From NCBI GenBank assembly GCA_030457025.1, contig JAKDSA010000025.1, forward strand, positions 1 through 33,664: 33,664 nt of DNA. The letters are read 5' to 3'. This document shows, piece after piece, positions 1-7,907 of the stretch; the stretch's first letter is position 1, and every line of letters begins with the position of its first letter. The notes under the pieces were generated by a model that was given only the letters and a program-made list of their open reading frames with translations, had not been told where the DNA came from and did not search any database. Source of the DNA: Brevibacterium sp. Its GTDB lineage: Bacteria > Actinomycetota > Actinomycetes > Actinomycetales > Brevibacteriaceae. The position numbers and the translations under genes are program-made.

Positions 1-74
1 GGTGACTCGGGCAATCAGGTGACTGAGCTCGGGTGACCTCGTGACTGAGTGCTCGGTTGAGCTCGGCGGTTGTG
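1..74. repeat. Imperfect short repeats downstream of lexA
   Basis: The stretch after the lexA stop is built from loosely repeated units of the form GGTGACTGAGCTCG with varying length (units begin near 1, 18, 32 and 41). No gene or clear terminator is visible, and the left side is cut by the window edge, so the full extent of the repeat is unknown. Confidence 0.4.
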
Positions 75-830
75 TCAGAGTCGGCGAATCACTGTCACGA
101 CGAGACCCATGATCTGAGCATAGGTGCCGTCGATGGGTTCGTAGTCCTTGTTCTGGGGGAGCAGCCACTGTTCCCCGGCCTTGCGTTTGAGGGTCTTCAC
201 CGTTGCTTCCCCATCGAGCAGTGCGGCCACGATCTGCCCGTTGTCGGCCGTGTGCTGTTTGCGCACGACTACCCAGTCGTCGTGGCAGATGGCGGCCTCG
301 ATCATCGAGTCACCGACGACCTTGAGCAGGAACATGTCACCCGAGCCGACGACCTGAGTCGGCAGCGAGAATACGTCATCGACTTCCTGTTCGGCCAGGA
401 TGGGGCCACCGGCGGCGATGCGGCCCACCACTGGAACCTGCACGGTGTTGTTGGCCAGCTCTTCGTACTTGGCGCGCTCTGCCTCTTCCTCTTCGAAGGG
501 ATTGACCACTTCGATGGCACGCGGACGCTTAGGGTCTCGGCGGACATAGCCGAGGCGTTCGAGCTGAGAGAGCTGGTGAGCCACGCTGGAGAGTGAGGCC
601 AGTCCGGCTGCTTTGCCGATCTCGCGCATGCTCGGTGGGTAGCCGTTGGTGACGACTGCGCGTTCGATGGTCTCGAGAACCAGACGCTGTCGTGGGGTCA
701 GTCGAAAATCGCCCTCGCCGCTGGAGCCTTCCGGAATCGAGACATCCTCGTCATCGCTGCGGGCGGCTGCGATTTCGCTGGCGACGTCCTCATTGCGGGG
801 ACGGCCTCTCCCTCGTTTGTTCTGAACCAT
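75..830 (-). CDS. lexA: LexA SOS-response repressor
   Basis: This is the transcriptional repressor of the SOS regulon, which cleaves itself when stimulated by RecA filaments. The 251-residue product has a charged N-terminal extension of about 40 residues, a winged HTH (about residues 43-107, with the [14 protein letters not shown] recognition region), and a C-terminal S24 peptidase fold. The Ala140-Gly141 cleavage site, the catalytic Ser175 (in GDSM) and Lys212 (in ATVKTLK) are all present, so it should be active. The ATG at 830 has a GGGGA-type ribosome site just upstream. It is divergent from a LysM gene, and LexA-box-like sites lie in the shared upstream region, which fits autoregulation. 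The length is a little above the usual 200-240 because of the N-terminal extension. Confidence 0.97.
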   Translation of the reverse strand: MVQNKRGRGRPRNEDVASEIAAARSDDEDVSIPEGSSGEGDFRLTPRQRLVLETIERAVVTNGYPPSMREIGKAAGLASLSSVAHQLSQLERLGYVRRDPKRPRAIEVVNPFEEEEAERAKYEELANNTVQVPVVGRIAAGGPILAEQEVDDVFSLPTQVVGSGDMFLLKVVGDSMIEAAICHDDWVVVRKQHTADNGQIVAALLDGEATVKTLKRKAGEQWLLPQNKDYEPIDGTYAQIMGLVVTVIRRL

Positions 831-883
831 TGCTCGTTCCCCTTCGTTCTATTCCCGCCGACCTCACCGCGTGATCCTCACGT

Positions 884-895
884 CGAGAATTCTCG
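884..895. promoter_or_regulatory. 12-bp perfect palindrome upstream of lexA
   Basis: CGAGAATTCTCG is a perfect palindrome about 54 bp upstream of the lexA start. It does not fit the GAAC-N4-GTTC LexA-box pattern. It could be another operator or a small hairpin in the lexA leader; the sequence alone does not decide. Confidence 0.35.
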
Positions 896-978
896 TGTCA
901 GTGCCGCCTGAGATGGTTCTTTCAGATCAATCAACAACGCTGGTTCCCTCTCATTGTCGCATAGATGTTCGAGTTGGA

Positions 979-994
979 CTGGACATATGTTCGA
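979..994. promoter_or_regulatory. Imperfect LexA box (SOS box)
   Basis: CTGGACATATGTTCGA matches the actinobacterial/Gram-positive LexA-box form TCGAAC-N4-GTTCGA with an intact right half (GTTCGA) and one mismatch in the core left half (GGAC for GAAC). It lies between the divergent lexA and LysM genes. A weaker right half-site (GTTCGA, 967-972) lies just to its left. Confidence 0.6.
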
Positions 995-1007
995 TTGGCA
1001 TGTTGAA

Positions 1008-1023
1008 TAGAACAGACGTTCTA
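1008..1023. promoter_or_regulatory. LexA box (SOS box)
   Basis: TAGAACAGACGTTCTA is a symmetric 16-mer with perfect arms TAGAAC and GTTCTA around a 4-base spacer, and it contains the complete GAAC-N4-GTTC core. It lies about 42 bp upstream of the LysM gene start and about 180 bp upstream of lexA, a position suited to repressing the LysM gene. The assignment rests on the known LexA recognition pattern. Confidence 0.7.
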
Positions 1024-1064
1024 CCTATTGCGGGTGGAATCGTACGAAGAGAAGGGGTTAATCC

Positions 1065-1397
1065 ATGTCTGCACAGAACCAGGAACTGCGTTTCACCACT
1101 CGTGGACGCCAGGCGATGCGCCTGCTTCGGACCATGGTGTGCGCTCTCGTCATCGTCGGCGGGGCATTCTTCGTCGCCACACAGTCGTTTTCGGCGGCAG
1201 CCGGTGCCGAAGCCGAGGCCATCGGCATCGATGCCGAAGCAGTCGTCGTCGCTGAAGGGGAGTCTCTGTGGGCCGTTGCTGCGGACCTCGGGCTGGACCG
1301 TGACACTCGCGATGTCGTGTCCGACATCGTCGACATCAACCATCTGTCCTCGCCTGTGGTGCACCCGGGTCAGACCTTGGATGTGCCCCAACGCTAG
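1065..1397 (+). CDS. LysM-domain membrane protein, SOS cell-division-inhibitor type
   Basis: The 110-residue product has a cytosolic N-terminus, one membrane segment (about residues 23-47, MVCALVIVGGAFFVAT) and an extracytoplasmic LysM-type peptidoglycan-binding domain (about residues 60-109, with GESLWAVAADLG and HPGQTLDVP). Small TM-LysM proteins divergent from lexA are known as SOS-induced division inhibitors (YneA in Bacillus, Rv2719c in mycobacteria), so the same role is inferred from context and domain layout. The ATG at 1065 follows an AGAAGGGG ribosome site. LexA-box-like sites lie 40-90 bp upstream. Only 9 bp separate it from hisC, so read-through into the histidine genes is possible. 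Confidence 0.85.
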   Translation: MSAQNQELRFTTRGRQAMRLLRTMVCALVIVGGAFFVATQSFSAAAGAEAEAIGIDAEAVVVAEGESLWAVAADLGLDRDTRDVVSDIVDINHLSSPVVHPGQTLDVPQR

Positions 1398-1406
1398 ACT
1401 GATGCG

Positions 1407-2540
1407 GTGGGAAATAACGAGTCTTTGCCAGTGCGTTCGGACCTAGTCGGCCTCCAGCCCTATGGCGCCCCGCACCTCGATGTGCCGGTGCAGCTGAACG
1501 TCAACGAGAACGCCTATCCGATTCCGGATGTGGTCGTCGACAGCATGCGGTCAGCGGTCGAGGGACACTTCGCCGGACTCAATCGCTACCCCGACCGTGA
1601 GTTCGAGGAACTGCGCGAACATCTGGTCACCTATCTGCACGGAGTCAATGACCGGGCCGGCCGGACCGTGGGCCTCAGCCCTGAGATGATCTGGGCGGCG
1701 AACGGGTCGAACGAGGTCCTCTCCCATATCGTGCAGGCCTTCGGCGGTCCGGGTCGCACGGTACTCGGCTTCACTCCCAGCTACTCCATGCACCCCCTGA
1801 TCACCACCGGCACCGGCGCCACATGGCAAGCCTCGGCGCGCAATGAAGACTTCACCCTTGATGCCGAGACCGTCGGCGCCGAGGTGGCCGAAGTCGATCC
1901 CGACATCGTGTTCCTGTGCACCCCGAATAATCCCACAGGCACATCGATCGGTCTCGACGTCATCGAAGCCGCATATGACAACTGCTCCGGCATCGTCATC
2001 GTCGACGAGGCCTATGCGGAATTCTCCAGGCCCGCACGGGCCTCGGCGATGACGCTCCTGGCCGACCGTCCCCGGCTGGTCGTGTCACGGACGATGAGCA
2101 AGGCATTCGCCTGCGCAGGTCTGCGCCTGGGTTATGCGATTGCGGCACCGGAACTCATCGATGTTCTGCGGCTGGTGCGCTTGCCCTACCATCTGTCGGA
2201 GATCACTCAGGTGCTTGCCTGCACCGCTCTTGAGCATGCTGACGTCCTCCTGGAGAACGTGGACAAACTCATCGACTCCCGTGATCGTATATCGGATCAT
2301 CTGCGCTCTGTCGGCTTCACTGTCTATCCCAGCGATTCGAACTTCGTCCTGTTCGGCAACATCGCCTCACCGCAGGAATTGTGGCAGAAGCTCCTTGATC
2401 GCGGAATACTGATCCGCGACATCGGCATCGCCCATCACGCTCGGGTCAATGCCGGCACCGAAGAAGAGACCACAGCGTTCCTCACAGCAGTCGACGAGAT
2501 CATGGCAGAGGACCCCGGCCTTCAGCTGTCGTCGAACTGA
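1407..2540 (+). CDS. hisC: Histidinol-phosphate aminotransferase
   Basis: This PLP-dependent class I/II aminotransferase converts imidazole acetol phosphate and glutamate to histidinol phosphate in histidine biosynthesis. The 377-residue product shows NVNENAYP near residues 31-38, PNNPTG (173-178), the PLP-ring-contacting Asp200 in VDEAYAEF, the Schiff-base Lys232 in SRTMSKAFACAGLRLGY and a C-terminal substrate-binding arginine region. The start is GTG at 1407, which puts the N-terminus in the usual place; the ribosome site is weak. It begins the his block here: hisD, often placed directly upstream in related actinobacteria, is not in this position and the LysM gene is its neighbour instead. 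Confidence 0.95.
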   Translation: MGNNESLPVRSDLVGLQPYGAPHLDVPVQLNVNENAYPIPDVVVDSMRSAVEGHFAGLNRYPDREFEELREHLVTYLHGVNDRAGRTVGLSPEMIWAANGSNEVLSHIVQAFGGPGRTVLGFTPSYSMHPLITTGTGATWQASARNEDFTLDAETVGAEVAEVDPDIVFLCTPNNPTGTSIGLDVIEAAYDNCSGIVIVDEAYAEFSRPARASAMTLLADRPRLVVSRTMSKAFACAGLRLGYAIAAPELIDVLRLVRLPYHLSEITQVLACTALEHADVLLENVDKLIDSRDRISDHLRSVGFTVYPSDSNFVLFGNIASPQELWQKLLDRGILIRDIGIAHHARVNAGTEEETTAFLTAVDEIMAEDPGLQLSSN

Positions 2541-2545
2541 TGCGG

Positions 2546-2579
2546 CACCACTGAGATGCACACACCACTGAGATGCACA
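2546..2579 (+). repeat. Two-copy 17-bp tandem repeat between hisC and hisB
   Basis: CACCACTGAGATGCACA occurs twice head to tail with a period of exactly 17 bp in the 118-bp hisC-hisB spacer. It does not form a clear terminator. It may be a simple slippage duplication. Confidence 0.6.
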
Positions 2580-2658
2580 CACGAAGACACAGCACGTCGG
2601 CCGAATCGGAGGACAACGGATCTCGATCGGCACTCACCCTTCCTACGAAAGGCCAATC

Positions 2659-3255
2659 ATGAGGCAGGCTCAACGCTCCCGTACGACCTCGGAATCCTCG
2701 GTCACCGTCTCTATCGACCTCGACGGAACCGGGCGGTCGGACATCTCCACCAGTGTTCCCTTCTTCGACCACATGCTCACGGCTGTGTCGAAGCACTCGC
2801 TCATCGACATGACGATCAAAGCCGAAGGCGACACCCATATCGACGTCCACCACACAGTTGAGGACACCTCCATCGTCCTCGGCCAGGCGCTGGGCGAGGC
2901 GCTGGGCGACAAGACCGGCATTCGCCGCTACGGGCTGGCAGCCGTCCCACTTGACGAGGCGCTGGCCCGCTGCGTCGTCGACGTGGCCGGTCGCCCGTAC
3001 TTCGTGCACGAAGGAGAGCCCGAAGGTCAGCAGTACCACCTCATCGGCGGACATTTCACGGGCTCGATGACCTCGCACTCCCTCGAGTCGATGGCGTTCC
3101 ATGCCGGGCTCACCGTCCACCTCGACCTTCTGCGTGGTCGGGACCCGCACCACATTGCAGAAGCTGAGTTCAAAGCCTTCGCCCGTGCTCTGCGCGAGGC
3201 CGTCGAACCGGACGCGCGCAATAATTCGGTGCCCAGCACGAAAGGAGTCCTGTGA
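2659..3255 (+). CDS. hisB: Imidazoleglycerol-phosphate dehydratase
   Basis: This enzyme dehydrates imidazole glycerol phosphate to imidazole acetol phosphate using two manganese ions. The 198-residue monofunctional form lacks the phosphatase domain found in enterobacterial HisB. Metal-ligand motifs are visible: FFDHML near residue 36, [14 protein letters not shown] near 65-78, and the second-repeat motifs HLIGGHF and [15 protein letters not shown]. The ATG at 2659 follows a GAAAGG ribosome site. The stop overlaps the start of the next gene by four bases (GTGA), so the two are probably translationally coupled. Confidence 0.97.
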   Translation: MRQAQRSRTTSESSVTVSIDLDGTGRSDISTSVPFFDHMLTAVSKHSLIDMTIKAEGDTHIDVHHTVEDTSIVLGQALGEALGDKTGIRRYGLAAVPLDEALARCVVDVAGRPYFVHEGEPEGQQYHLIGGHFTGSMTSHSLESMAFHAGLTVHLDLLRGRDPHHIAEAEFKAFARALREAVEPDARNNSVPSTKGVL

Positions 3256-3854
3256 GCACAACCGTCGTTGTGACTCCGTTCGGAGTCGCAGAGCAACTGG
3301 CTGCTGCCTGCGTGCTGTCGAACATCAAGGGAACCATTGTCCCGATCGGAGACTTCACCGGAATCGTCCTGGCCGACACGGATGTCCAAGCGGGCAACGA
3401 AGCGGCCGCAGCGATCTCCAAGCTCTCCGGTAAGCACGAAGTCCTGCTCCTCGTCCGCAGTGAGGAGCAGATCGACGCCGGTCACTTCCGGCACGGGGCC
3501 CGCGAGTCGGACGTGCCGGCGGGCCTGGCGCTGAAGAACCTTCCCGATGTCCTCGAACAGCTCCTGCTCGAAATCGTGGCCCCCGCGGATGTCGAAGGCA
3601 GCATCGCCACCTCGTCCATGACGAAACTGCAGGCCAGCGCCGCCACGATGTCTCCGGGGCGAGCAGCCGTGGCACGGACCGCGCTGCTGTGGATCGTCGT
3701 GGCAGTACTGGCCGGACTCATCATCGCCTTCGGTATCACCATCGGACTGGGCGGGAACCCCATAGCCTGGGTGGTCGCGGCCTTCGGCACGATCGTCCTC
3801 GGCTTCTCACTGTGGAGGATCTACAGCGTCCTGACCAAGGGAGCAGCGCAATGA
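3252..3854 (+). CDS. Uncharacterised two-TM protein in the his operon
   Basis: The function is not recognised. The 200-residue product has a soluble N-terminal part (about 1-135) with alternating hydrophobic strands and helices, followed by two membrane helices (about 142-165 and 170-190) and a short basic tail. The N-terminal region ([22 protein letters not shown]...) shows no catalytic motif I know. The GTG start at 3252 overlaps the hisB stop by four bases, and its TGA overlaps the hisH ATG (ATGA). Coupling on both sides means its dosage is tied to HisB and HisH. A structural, regulatory or membrane-tethering role for the pathway is conceivable but is inference only. Confidence 0.85.
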   Translation: MSTTVVVTPFGVAEQLAAACVLSNIKGTIVPIGDFTGIVLADTDVQAGNEAAAAISKLSGKHEVLLLVRSEEQIDAGHFRHGARESDVPAGLALKNLPDVLEQLLLEIVAPADVEGSIATSSMTKLQASAATMSPGRAAVARTALLWIVVAVLAGLIIAFGITIGLGGNPIAWVVAAFGTIVLGFSLWRIYSVLTKGAAQ

Positions 3855-4480
3855 GCACAGTTGCTGTCCTGGACTACGGGGCAGGGAACGTCCGTTCGGC
3901 CGTTCGCGCGGTTGCTGCCGCCGGTGCCGAGGTCGTGCTGACAGCTGACCGTGACGTCATCGATGCCGCAGATGGACTGCTGGTCCCCGGCGTCGGTGCC
4001 TATTCGGCCGTGATGACCGGGTTGAAACGAGTCGGCGGAGTCGAACTCATCCGTTCATGGCACGAAAACCAGCGACCTCTGCTGGGCATCTGCGTCGGGC
4101 TGCAGGTCTTCTTCGCTCGGGGAAGAGAACACGGGGAGAAGACGGAGGGGATCGGACTCTGGCCCGGGGCGGTGACAGGACTCGAGGCGCCGGTCGTCCC
4201 GCATATGGGATGGTCACAGGTCAGTGCACCCCAGACCTCACAGATGTTCGCAGGCATCGCCGACCAGCGCTTCTACTTCGTGCACTCCTATGCGGCAACC
4301 GAAGCTCCGACGAACACCCTGACGACCACGGCCTCCCACGGCGCCGACTTCGTCGCAGCCGTCGAAGACGGCACCACCTGGGCAGCACAGTTCCACCCCG
4401 AGAAGTCAGCCGAGGCGGGTGCGCGTCTGCTGCGTAACTGGATCGATTCCTTCTCCCGGCCAGGCGAAGCACGCCACTAG
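3851..4480 (+). CDS. hisH: Imidazole glycerol phosphate synthase, glutaminase subunit
   Basis: HisH hydrolyses glutamine and channels ammonia to HisF to make imidazole glycerol phosphate and AICAR. The 209-residue class I amidotransferase has DYGAGNVRS at the N-terminus, the oxyanion-strand motif PGVGA (46-50), the nucleophile Cys81 in GICVGLQ, and His182/Glu184 in FHPEKS, so the triad is complete. The ATG at 3851 is chosen because it overlaps the preceding stop (ATGA) and gives the standard N-terminus; the longer open frame upstream has no HisH homology. hisF is not present downstream in this window. Confidence 0.96.
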   Translation: MSTVAVLDYGAGNVRSAVRAVAAAGAEVVLTADRDVIDAADGLLVPGVGAYSAVMTGLKRVGGVELIRSWHENQRPLLGICVGLQVFFARGREHGEKTEGIGLWPGAVTGLEAPVVPHMGWSQVSAPQTSQMFAGIADQRFYFVHSYAATEAPTNTLTTTASHGADFVAAVEDGTTWAAQFHPEKSAEAGARLLRNWIDSFSRPGEARH

Positions 4481-4541
4481 CATTGTCCATACGCCCCAGT
4501 ACCCTCACCTCAGTCTCCACAGCCTCTCGAGAAAGGTCACA

Positions 4542-5279
4542 ATGACTCAAACCCCCAGCAAGCTCGTCCTCCTTCCCGCCGTTGACGTCGCCGATGGCAA
4601 AGCCGTCCGCCTCGTCCAGGGCGAAGCCGGCACCGAAACCGACTATGGTTCTCCCATCGACGCGGCCCATGACTTCGAAAGCAGCGGCGCGGAGTGGATC
4701 CACCTCGTCGATCTCGACGCCGCGTTCGGTCGCGGATCGAACTCGGACCTGCTCAACCAGGTCGTCAAAGCCGTCGGCATCAAGGTCGAACTCTCCGGTG
4801 GCATCCGTGACACCGAGAGCCTCGAGCGAGCCCTCGACACGGGTGCAGAACGGGTGAACATCGGGACCGCTGCGTTGGAGAACCCGGAATGGACCGCCGA
4901 CATGATCTCGCGTTTCGGCGATCAGGTCGCCATCGGTCTCGACGTCCGTGGCACCACCCTCGCCGCCCGCGGTTGGACCAAGGATGGGGGAGACCTCTAC
5001 GAAGTTCTCTCGACCCTGGAGAAGGCCGGCTGTGCCCGCTACGTCGTCACCGACGTCCGTAAGGACGGCACTCTGCAGGGACCTAACGTGGAACTGCTGA
5101 AGTCGATGGCAGAGAAGACCGAGAAGCCGATCGTGGCCTCGGGGGGAGTCTCCAGCCTCGACGACCTGCGGAAGCTGCGCGAATTGGTCCCCTACGGTGT
5201 GGACTCGGCGATCGTGGGCAAGGCCCTGTACGCTGGAAAGTTCACCTTGGAAGAAGCACTCGAAGTCGCTGGAGGCTGA
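4542..5279 (+). CDS. priA: Bifunctional phosphoribosyl isomerase A (HisA/TrpF)
   Basis: This (beta-alpha)8-barrel isomerase of actinobacteria acts on ProFAR in histidine synthesis and PRA in tryptophan synthesis. The 245-residue product has catalytic Asp15 ([15 protein letters not shown]) and Asp171 ([11 protein letters not shown]). Arg143 and Trp145 in [13 protein letters not shown] occupy the positions known to let mycobacterial PriA accept both substrates, so dual function is well supported. Phosphate-binding glycine motifs SGGIRD and ASGGVSS are present. The ATG at 4542 is preceded by GAAAGG at 4531-4536 and starts the barrel correctly; the 61-bp gap from hisH allows co-transcription. Confidence 0.95.
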   Translation: MTQTPSKLVLLPAVDVADGKAVRLVQGEAGTETDYGSPIDAAHDFESSGAEWIHLVDLDAAFGRGSNSDLLNQVVKAVGIKVELSGGIRDTESLERALDTGAERVNIGTAALENPEWTADMISRFGDQVAIGLDVRGTTLAARGWTKDGGDLYEVLSTLEKAGCARYVVTDVRKDGTLQGPNVELLKSMAEKTEKPIVASGGVSSLDDLRKLRELVPYGVDSAIVGKALYAGKFTLEEALEVAGG

Positions 5280-5283
5280 AGAA

Positions 5284-6051
5284 GTGACATCGGACTCGGC
5301 TGATCGCTCCGACTCTGCTGGCCAATCCTGGTCCGGCCGTGATCTGCGGCCGAACCCGTTCTCGGACGATTCCGGGGAAGCCGATACCGGCCTTCTGGAG
5401 GCCCTGCGTCAGGTGGGCCGGGATCCGCTGGATCCGCAGCTGCACAGCAACGTCCTCTCCGCACTGTCGGAGGCGCGGCTGTATGCGCCGATCGTTCCCA
5501 TGGCACTCGACCAAGAGGTCGGCGAGAACGGGCTGATGGTCGACAATTCTTCGGAGATGGCCATGGTCCGGCTGCAGGCCGACGACGGCAGGGAGTGCAC
5601 CCCCGGGTTCTGTTCTATTCCGCCATTGACAGCGTGGCATTCGGACGCTCGGCCCGTTCCGATCGAATCCGAGAGGCTTGTGCTCGGAGCGATCGAGGCC
5701 GATTCGCAGCTCGTCGTTCTCGACCCTGGAACGCCGACCTCGTTCCTGCTGCGTCGACCCGCGATGTTCGCTTTCGTCCACGGGCAGGCTTGGACTCCGT
5801 GCTGGGCCGACGCCGAGGTGGGACGACGTCTTGCGAGCATCGCCGAGTCCTTCTCCTGGTTGACGCGCCTGTCACTGAGCCCGGGAAGCAGGCAGGTCAA
5901 TGTCGGGGGCCCGGAGCTGGGTATCACCCTCGGCGTGGACTCCGATGTTCCGGCGACCGAGTTGCAGCACTTCCAAGAAACGATCGCCGCGGATGAGGAA
6001 CTGGTGCAGAAGATCGACTCATTGGCGATTCGCCTGCAGCCACTGAGCTAG
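5284..6051 (+). CDS. SseB-family protein
   Basis: The product is a 255-residue protein whose central part (about residues 30-135: LLEALRQVGRDP..LYAPIVPM..MAMVRLQADDGRECTPGFCS) fits the SseB N-terminal domain family, and it lies directly after priA as often seen in actinobacteria. The biochemical role is unknown. The GTG at 5284 has GGAGG at 5271-5275, which overlaps the end of priA, and it gives the natural N-terminus; the longer open frame upstream runs inside priA. The acidic, Ser-rich first 30 residues look unstructured. It ends 7 bp before the convergent NAD(P)-binding gene. Confidence 0.8.
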   Translation: MTSDSADRSDSAGQSWSGRDLRPNPFSDDSGEADTGLLEALRQVGRDPLDPQLHSNVLSALSEARLYAPIVPMALDQEVGENGLMVDNSSEMAMVRLQADDGRECTPGFCSIPPLTAWHSDARPVPIESERLVLGAIEADSQLVVLDPGTPTSFLLRRPAMFAFVHGQAWTPCWADAEVGRRLASIAESFSWLTRLSLSPGSRQVNVGGPELGITLGVDSDVPATELQHFQETIAADEELVQKIDSLAIRLQPLS

Positions 6052-6058
6052 ACAGCGC

Positions 6059-7081
6059 TCACAGCAGCATGGCGATGATGCCATCCTGCCAGCGGGTTGT
6101 GCCGACTTCATCCGCGAGTTCTCCTGTCTCGATGATGCAGGGCTGATACCAGATGGGCGAAAGCTCGTGGAGTTCGAACATTGAGCGTTCGACCAGCCCC
6201 GCCACTCGTGTCGTCCACCGCGGCAGAGCAATTGGTCTGCGGGCTGGGATTCCGAGATAGCTGTAGGTGAAGGCAGCGATGTCGGCCAGAGTCGGATTCG
6301 ATGCAGGTGCCAGGAACAGCCGATGCTCGGCTGCGTTGTCAGCCTCCAATGACCTGGCTGCGCCGATCATTGCGGCGGCGAGGTCGGCGATCACCGTGAT
6401 GCCGTGTGGCACATCGGTTCGGGCCGGCACGATTGCCCTGCGTCCCTGACCGATTCTGTCCGATATGCACATCTTGACCACCGACGAATTCGGCTGCGCG
6501 GTCTCTCCGACCAGATCACCGGCGATGACGCTCGCTGTTCGGGCTCCATGGGCGGATCGAGCTTCCATAAGTTGCTGTCTGATCCGGCCCTTCTCCTCCA
6601 CCGGCGCAAACGGAGAGGACTCCGACACCGAGGTGGTGAGACCGGCAAAGGCGTAGACCGACTCGGGGAAGATGACCGGAATGCCCAACTTCGCGCCGAC
6701 ATCCATGATGGTCTTTTCCAGCGGGGGCAGAACCTGTCCCCACACTCTGCTGTCATAGGGCGCATGGACACAGGCGAAGATGATGTCGGTGCCCGCAGCA
6801 GCCTCGAGCAGCTGAGCAGGGTCGGCTGCGTCTGCGCGAACACGGGCAACTTCGGTCCGCGGCGGTGAAACAGGCCCAGGTGTCCTCGGGGCGGCAGTCG
6901 AGGTTCTATCTGCTGCTGATCCCGAGGCTTGGGTGGTGTGGATCTTGCCTGCGCCAACTTCGACTGGAGCAGGGGGCGGGGTCGAACGGGTTGCAACTGA
7001 AGTGCGAATGCCCGCGGCCGAGAGCTGGGACGCGATTTCTCTGCCGATCTGTCCGTCGCCGATGACGAGCGCTGATTTCAT
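6059..7081 (-). CDS. NAD(P)-binding epimerase/NmrA-like protein
   Basis: The 340-residue product begins with a Rossmann motif (MKSALVIGDGQIGREIA, GxGxxG) and continues with epimerase-like segments (DIIFACVHAPYD, FPESVYAF, VIAGDLVGE). The substrate is not identifiable. Residues about 35-80 form a Pro/Ala/Thr-rich segment inserted after the first beta-alpha-beta unit, unusual in this fold. The ATG at 7081 is chosen because GAAGGA precedes it and the Rossmann fold starts at once; the frame is open to 7165 but that extension has no fold homology. It is divergent from a TetR-family gene, which probably controls it. The segment 6059-9730 interrupts an otherwise conserved gene order. Confidence 0.8.
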   Translation of the reverse strand: MKSALVIGDGQIGREIASQLSAAGIRTSVATRSTPPPAPVEVGAGKIHTTQASGSAADRTSTAAPRTPGPVSPPRTEVARVRADAADPAQLLEAAAGTDIIFACVHAPYDSRVWGQVLPPLEKTIMDVGAKLGIPVIFPESVYAFAGLTTSVSESSPFAPVEEKGRIRQQLMEARSAHGARTASVIAGDLVGETAQPNSSVVKMCISDRIGQGRRAIVPARTDVPHGITVIADLAAAMIGAARSLEADNAAEHRLFLAPASNPTLADIAAFTYSYLGIPARRPIALPRWTTRVAGLVERSMFELHELSPIWYQPCIIETGELADEVGTTRWQDGIIAMLL

Positions 7082-7146
7082 GATGGTGATCCTTCGAGTC
7101 GTCGTGATGGTGTGAAGCCATGAGAACCGGCGAGGCTCCCATTGTC

Positions 7147-7161
7147 GAGAGCACTGCTCTC
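7147..7161. promoter_or_regulatory. Perfect inverted repeat, candidate TetR operator 1
   Basis: GAGAGCA-C-TGCTCTC is a perfect 15-base palindrome in the intergenic region between the divergent NAD(P)-binding and TetR genes. The half-site AGAGCA recurs in a second inverted repeat 36 bp further on, which supports an operator for the neighbouring regulator. Confidence 0.55.
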
Positions 7162-7196
7162 TCACATCAGGCTAGGCCGATGTCAGTCCTCATGCA

Positions 7197-7228
7197 AGAG
7201 CAGTGATCACTATTGTTATCATTGCTCT
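7197..7228. promoter_or_regulatory. Spaced inverted repeat, candidate TetR operator 2
   Basis: Arms AGAGCAGTGATCA (7197-7209) and TTATCATTGCTCT (7216-7228) are inverted copies matching at 11 of 13 positions. The left arm also contains the perfect palindrome AGTGATCACT (7202-7211). The site ends 20 bp before the tetR-type start, so it likely overlaps that promoter. Confidence 0.55.
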
Positions 7229-7247
7229 CAAGTTTTATGCTTGTGGC

Positions 7248-7901
7248 ATGACGAACTCGACTCCGCGCCAGCAGGCCCGGCTGGAGACCGAAGCACAGAT
7301 CACCCGGATCGGGAACCGCATGCTCGATGCCGACGGACTCGAGGGGGTGTCGCTGCGGGCGATCGCCCGGGAGCTCGGAATCGTCTCTAGCGCGATCTAT
7401 CGGTACGTGAAGAACCGCAACGCGCTGTTGACCATCCTCATCCGTGACGCGTTCACTTCGATCGCCGACGCGGTGGACGACGCCCTTGAACACGACAATT
7501 CTGTTCTCACTGTCGGTGTGACGATGTTGGCGTGGTCGCGAACGCACCCCAACCGGTGGGCGCTCATATACGGCACACCCATCCCGGATTATCAGGCACC
7601 GCGGGATGAGACCGTGGTGCCGGGGACGAGGATCATGGTGTTGCTGACAAACCTGCTCGCAGAGCCTACGGTGCAGACATCGCGTTCTCAGCTGCCGCCG
7701 ACTCACGCCTTGGACGCGCTGCGTGAAGGACTGCAAGAGCTGGGTCTGGAACCCGATGACCGGGTGATCATGGCCTCCGTGACCGTATGGTCAGCGGTCA
7801 TCGGCCTCATCAATGCTCTGCGCTTTGGGCAGTTCGGTCCAGGGGTGGAGCAGGTCGAAGACGAACTGATGCAGGGGCTCGTGTCGACGCTCGGGCACTG
7901 A
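7248..7901 (+). CDS. TetR-family transcriptional regulator
   Basis: The 217-residue product has an N-terminal TetR HTH (about residues 12-58: ITRIGNRMLDADGLEGVSLRAIARELGIVSSAIYRYVKNRNALL) and a C-terminal ligand-binding helical domain that fits the TetR_C/WHG-like group (MLAWSRTHPNRWALIYGTPIPDYQAP). The ATG at 7248 is preferred to the upstream in-frame ATG at 7203 because the latter lies inside the operator-like repeat and would add a hydrophobic leader foreign to TetR proteins. It likely represses itself and the divergent NAD(P)-binding gene. The inducer is unknown. Confidence 0.9.
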   Translation: MTNSTPRQQARLETEAQITRIGNRMLDADGLEGVSLRAIARELGIVSSAIYRYVKNRNALLTILIRDAFTSIADAVDDALEHDNSVLTVGVTMLAWSRTHPNRWALIYGTPIPDYQAPRDETVVPGTRIMVLLTNLLAEPTVQTSRSQLPPTHALDALREGLQELGLEPDDRVIMASVTVWSAVIGLINALRFGQFGPGVEQVEDELMQGLVSTLGH

Positions 7902-7907
7902 GCGAAC

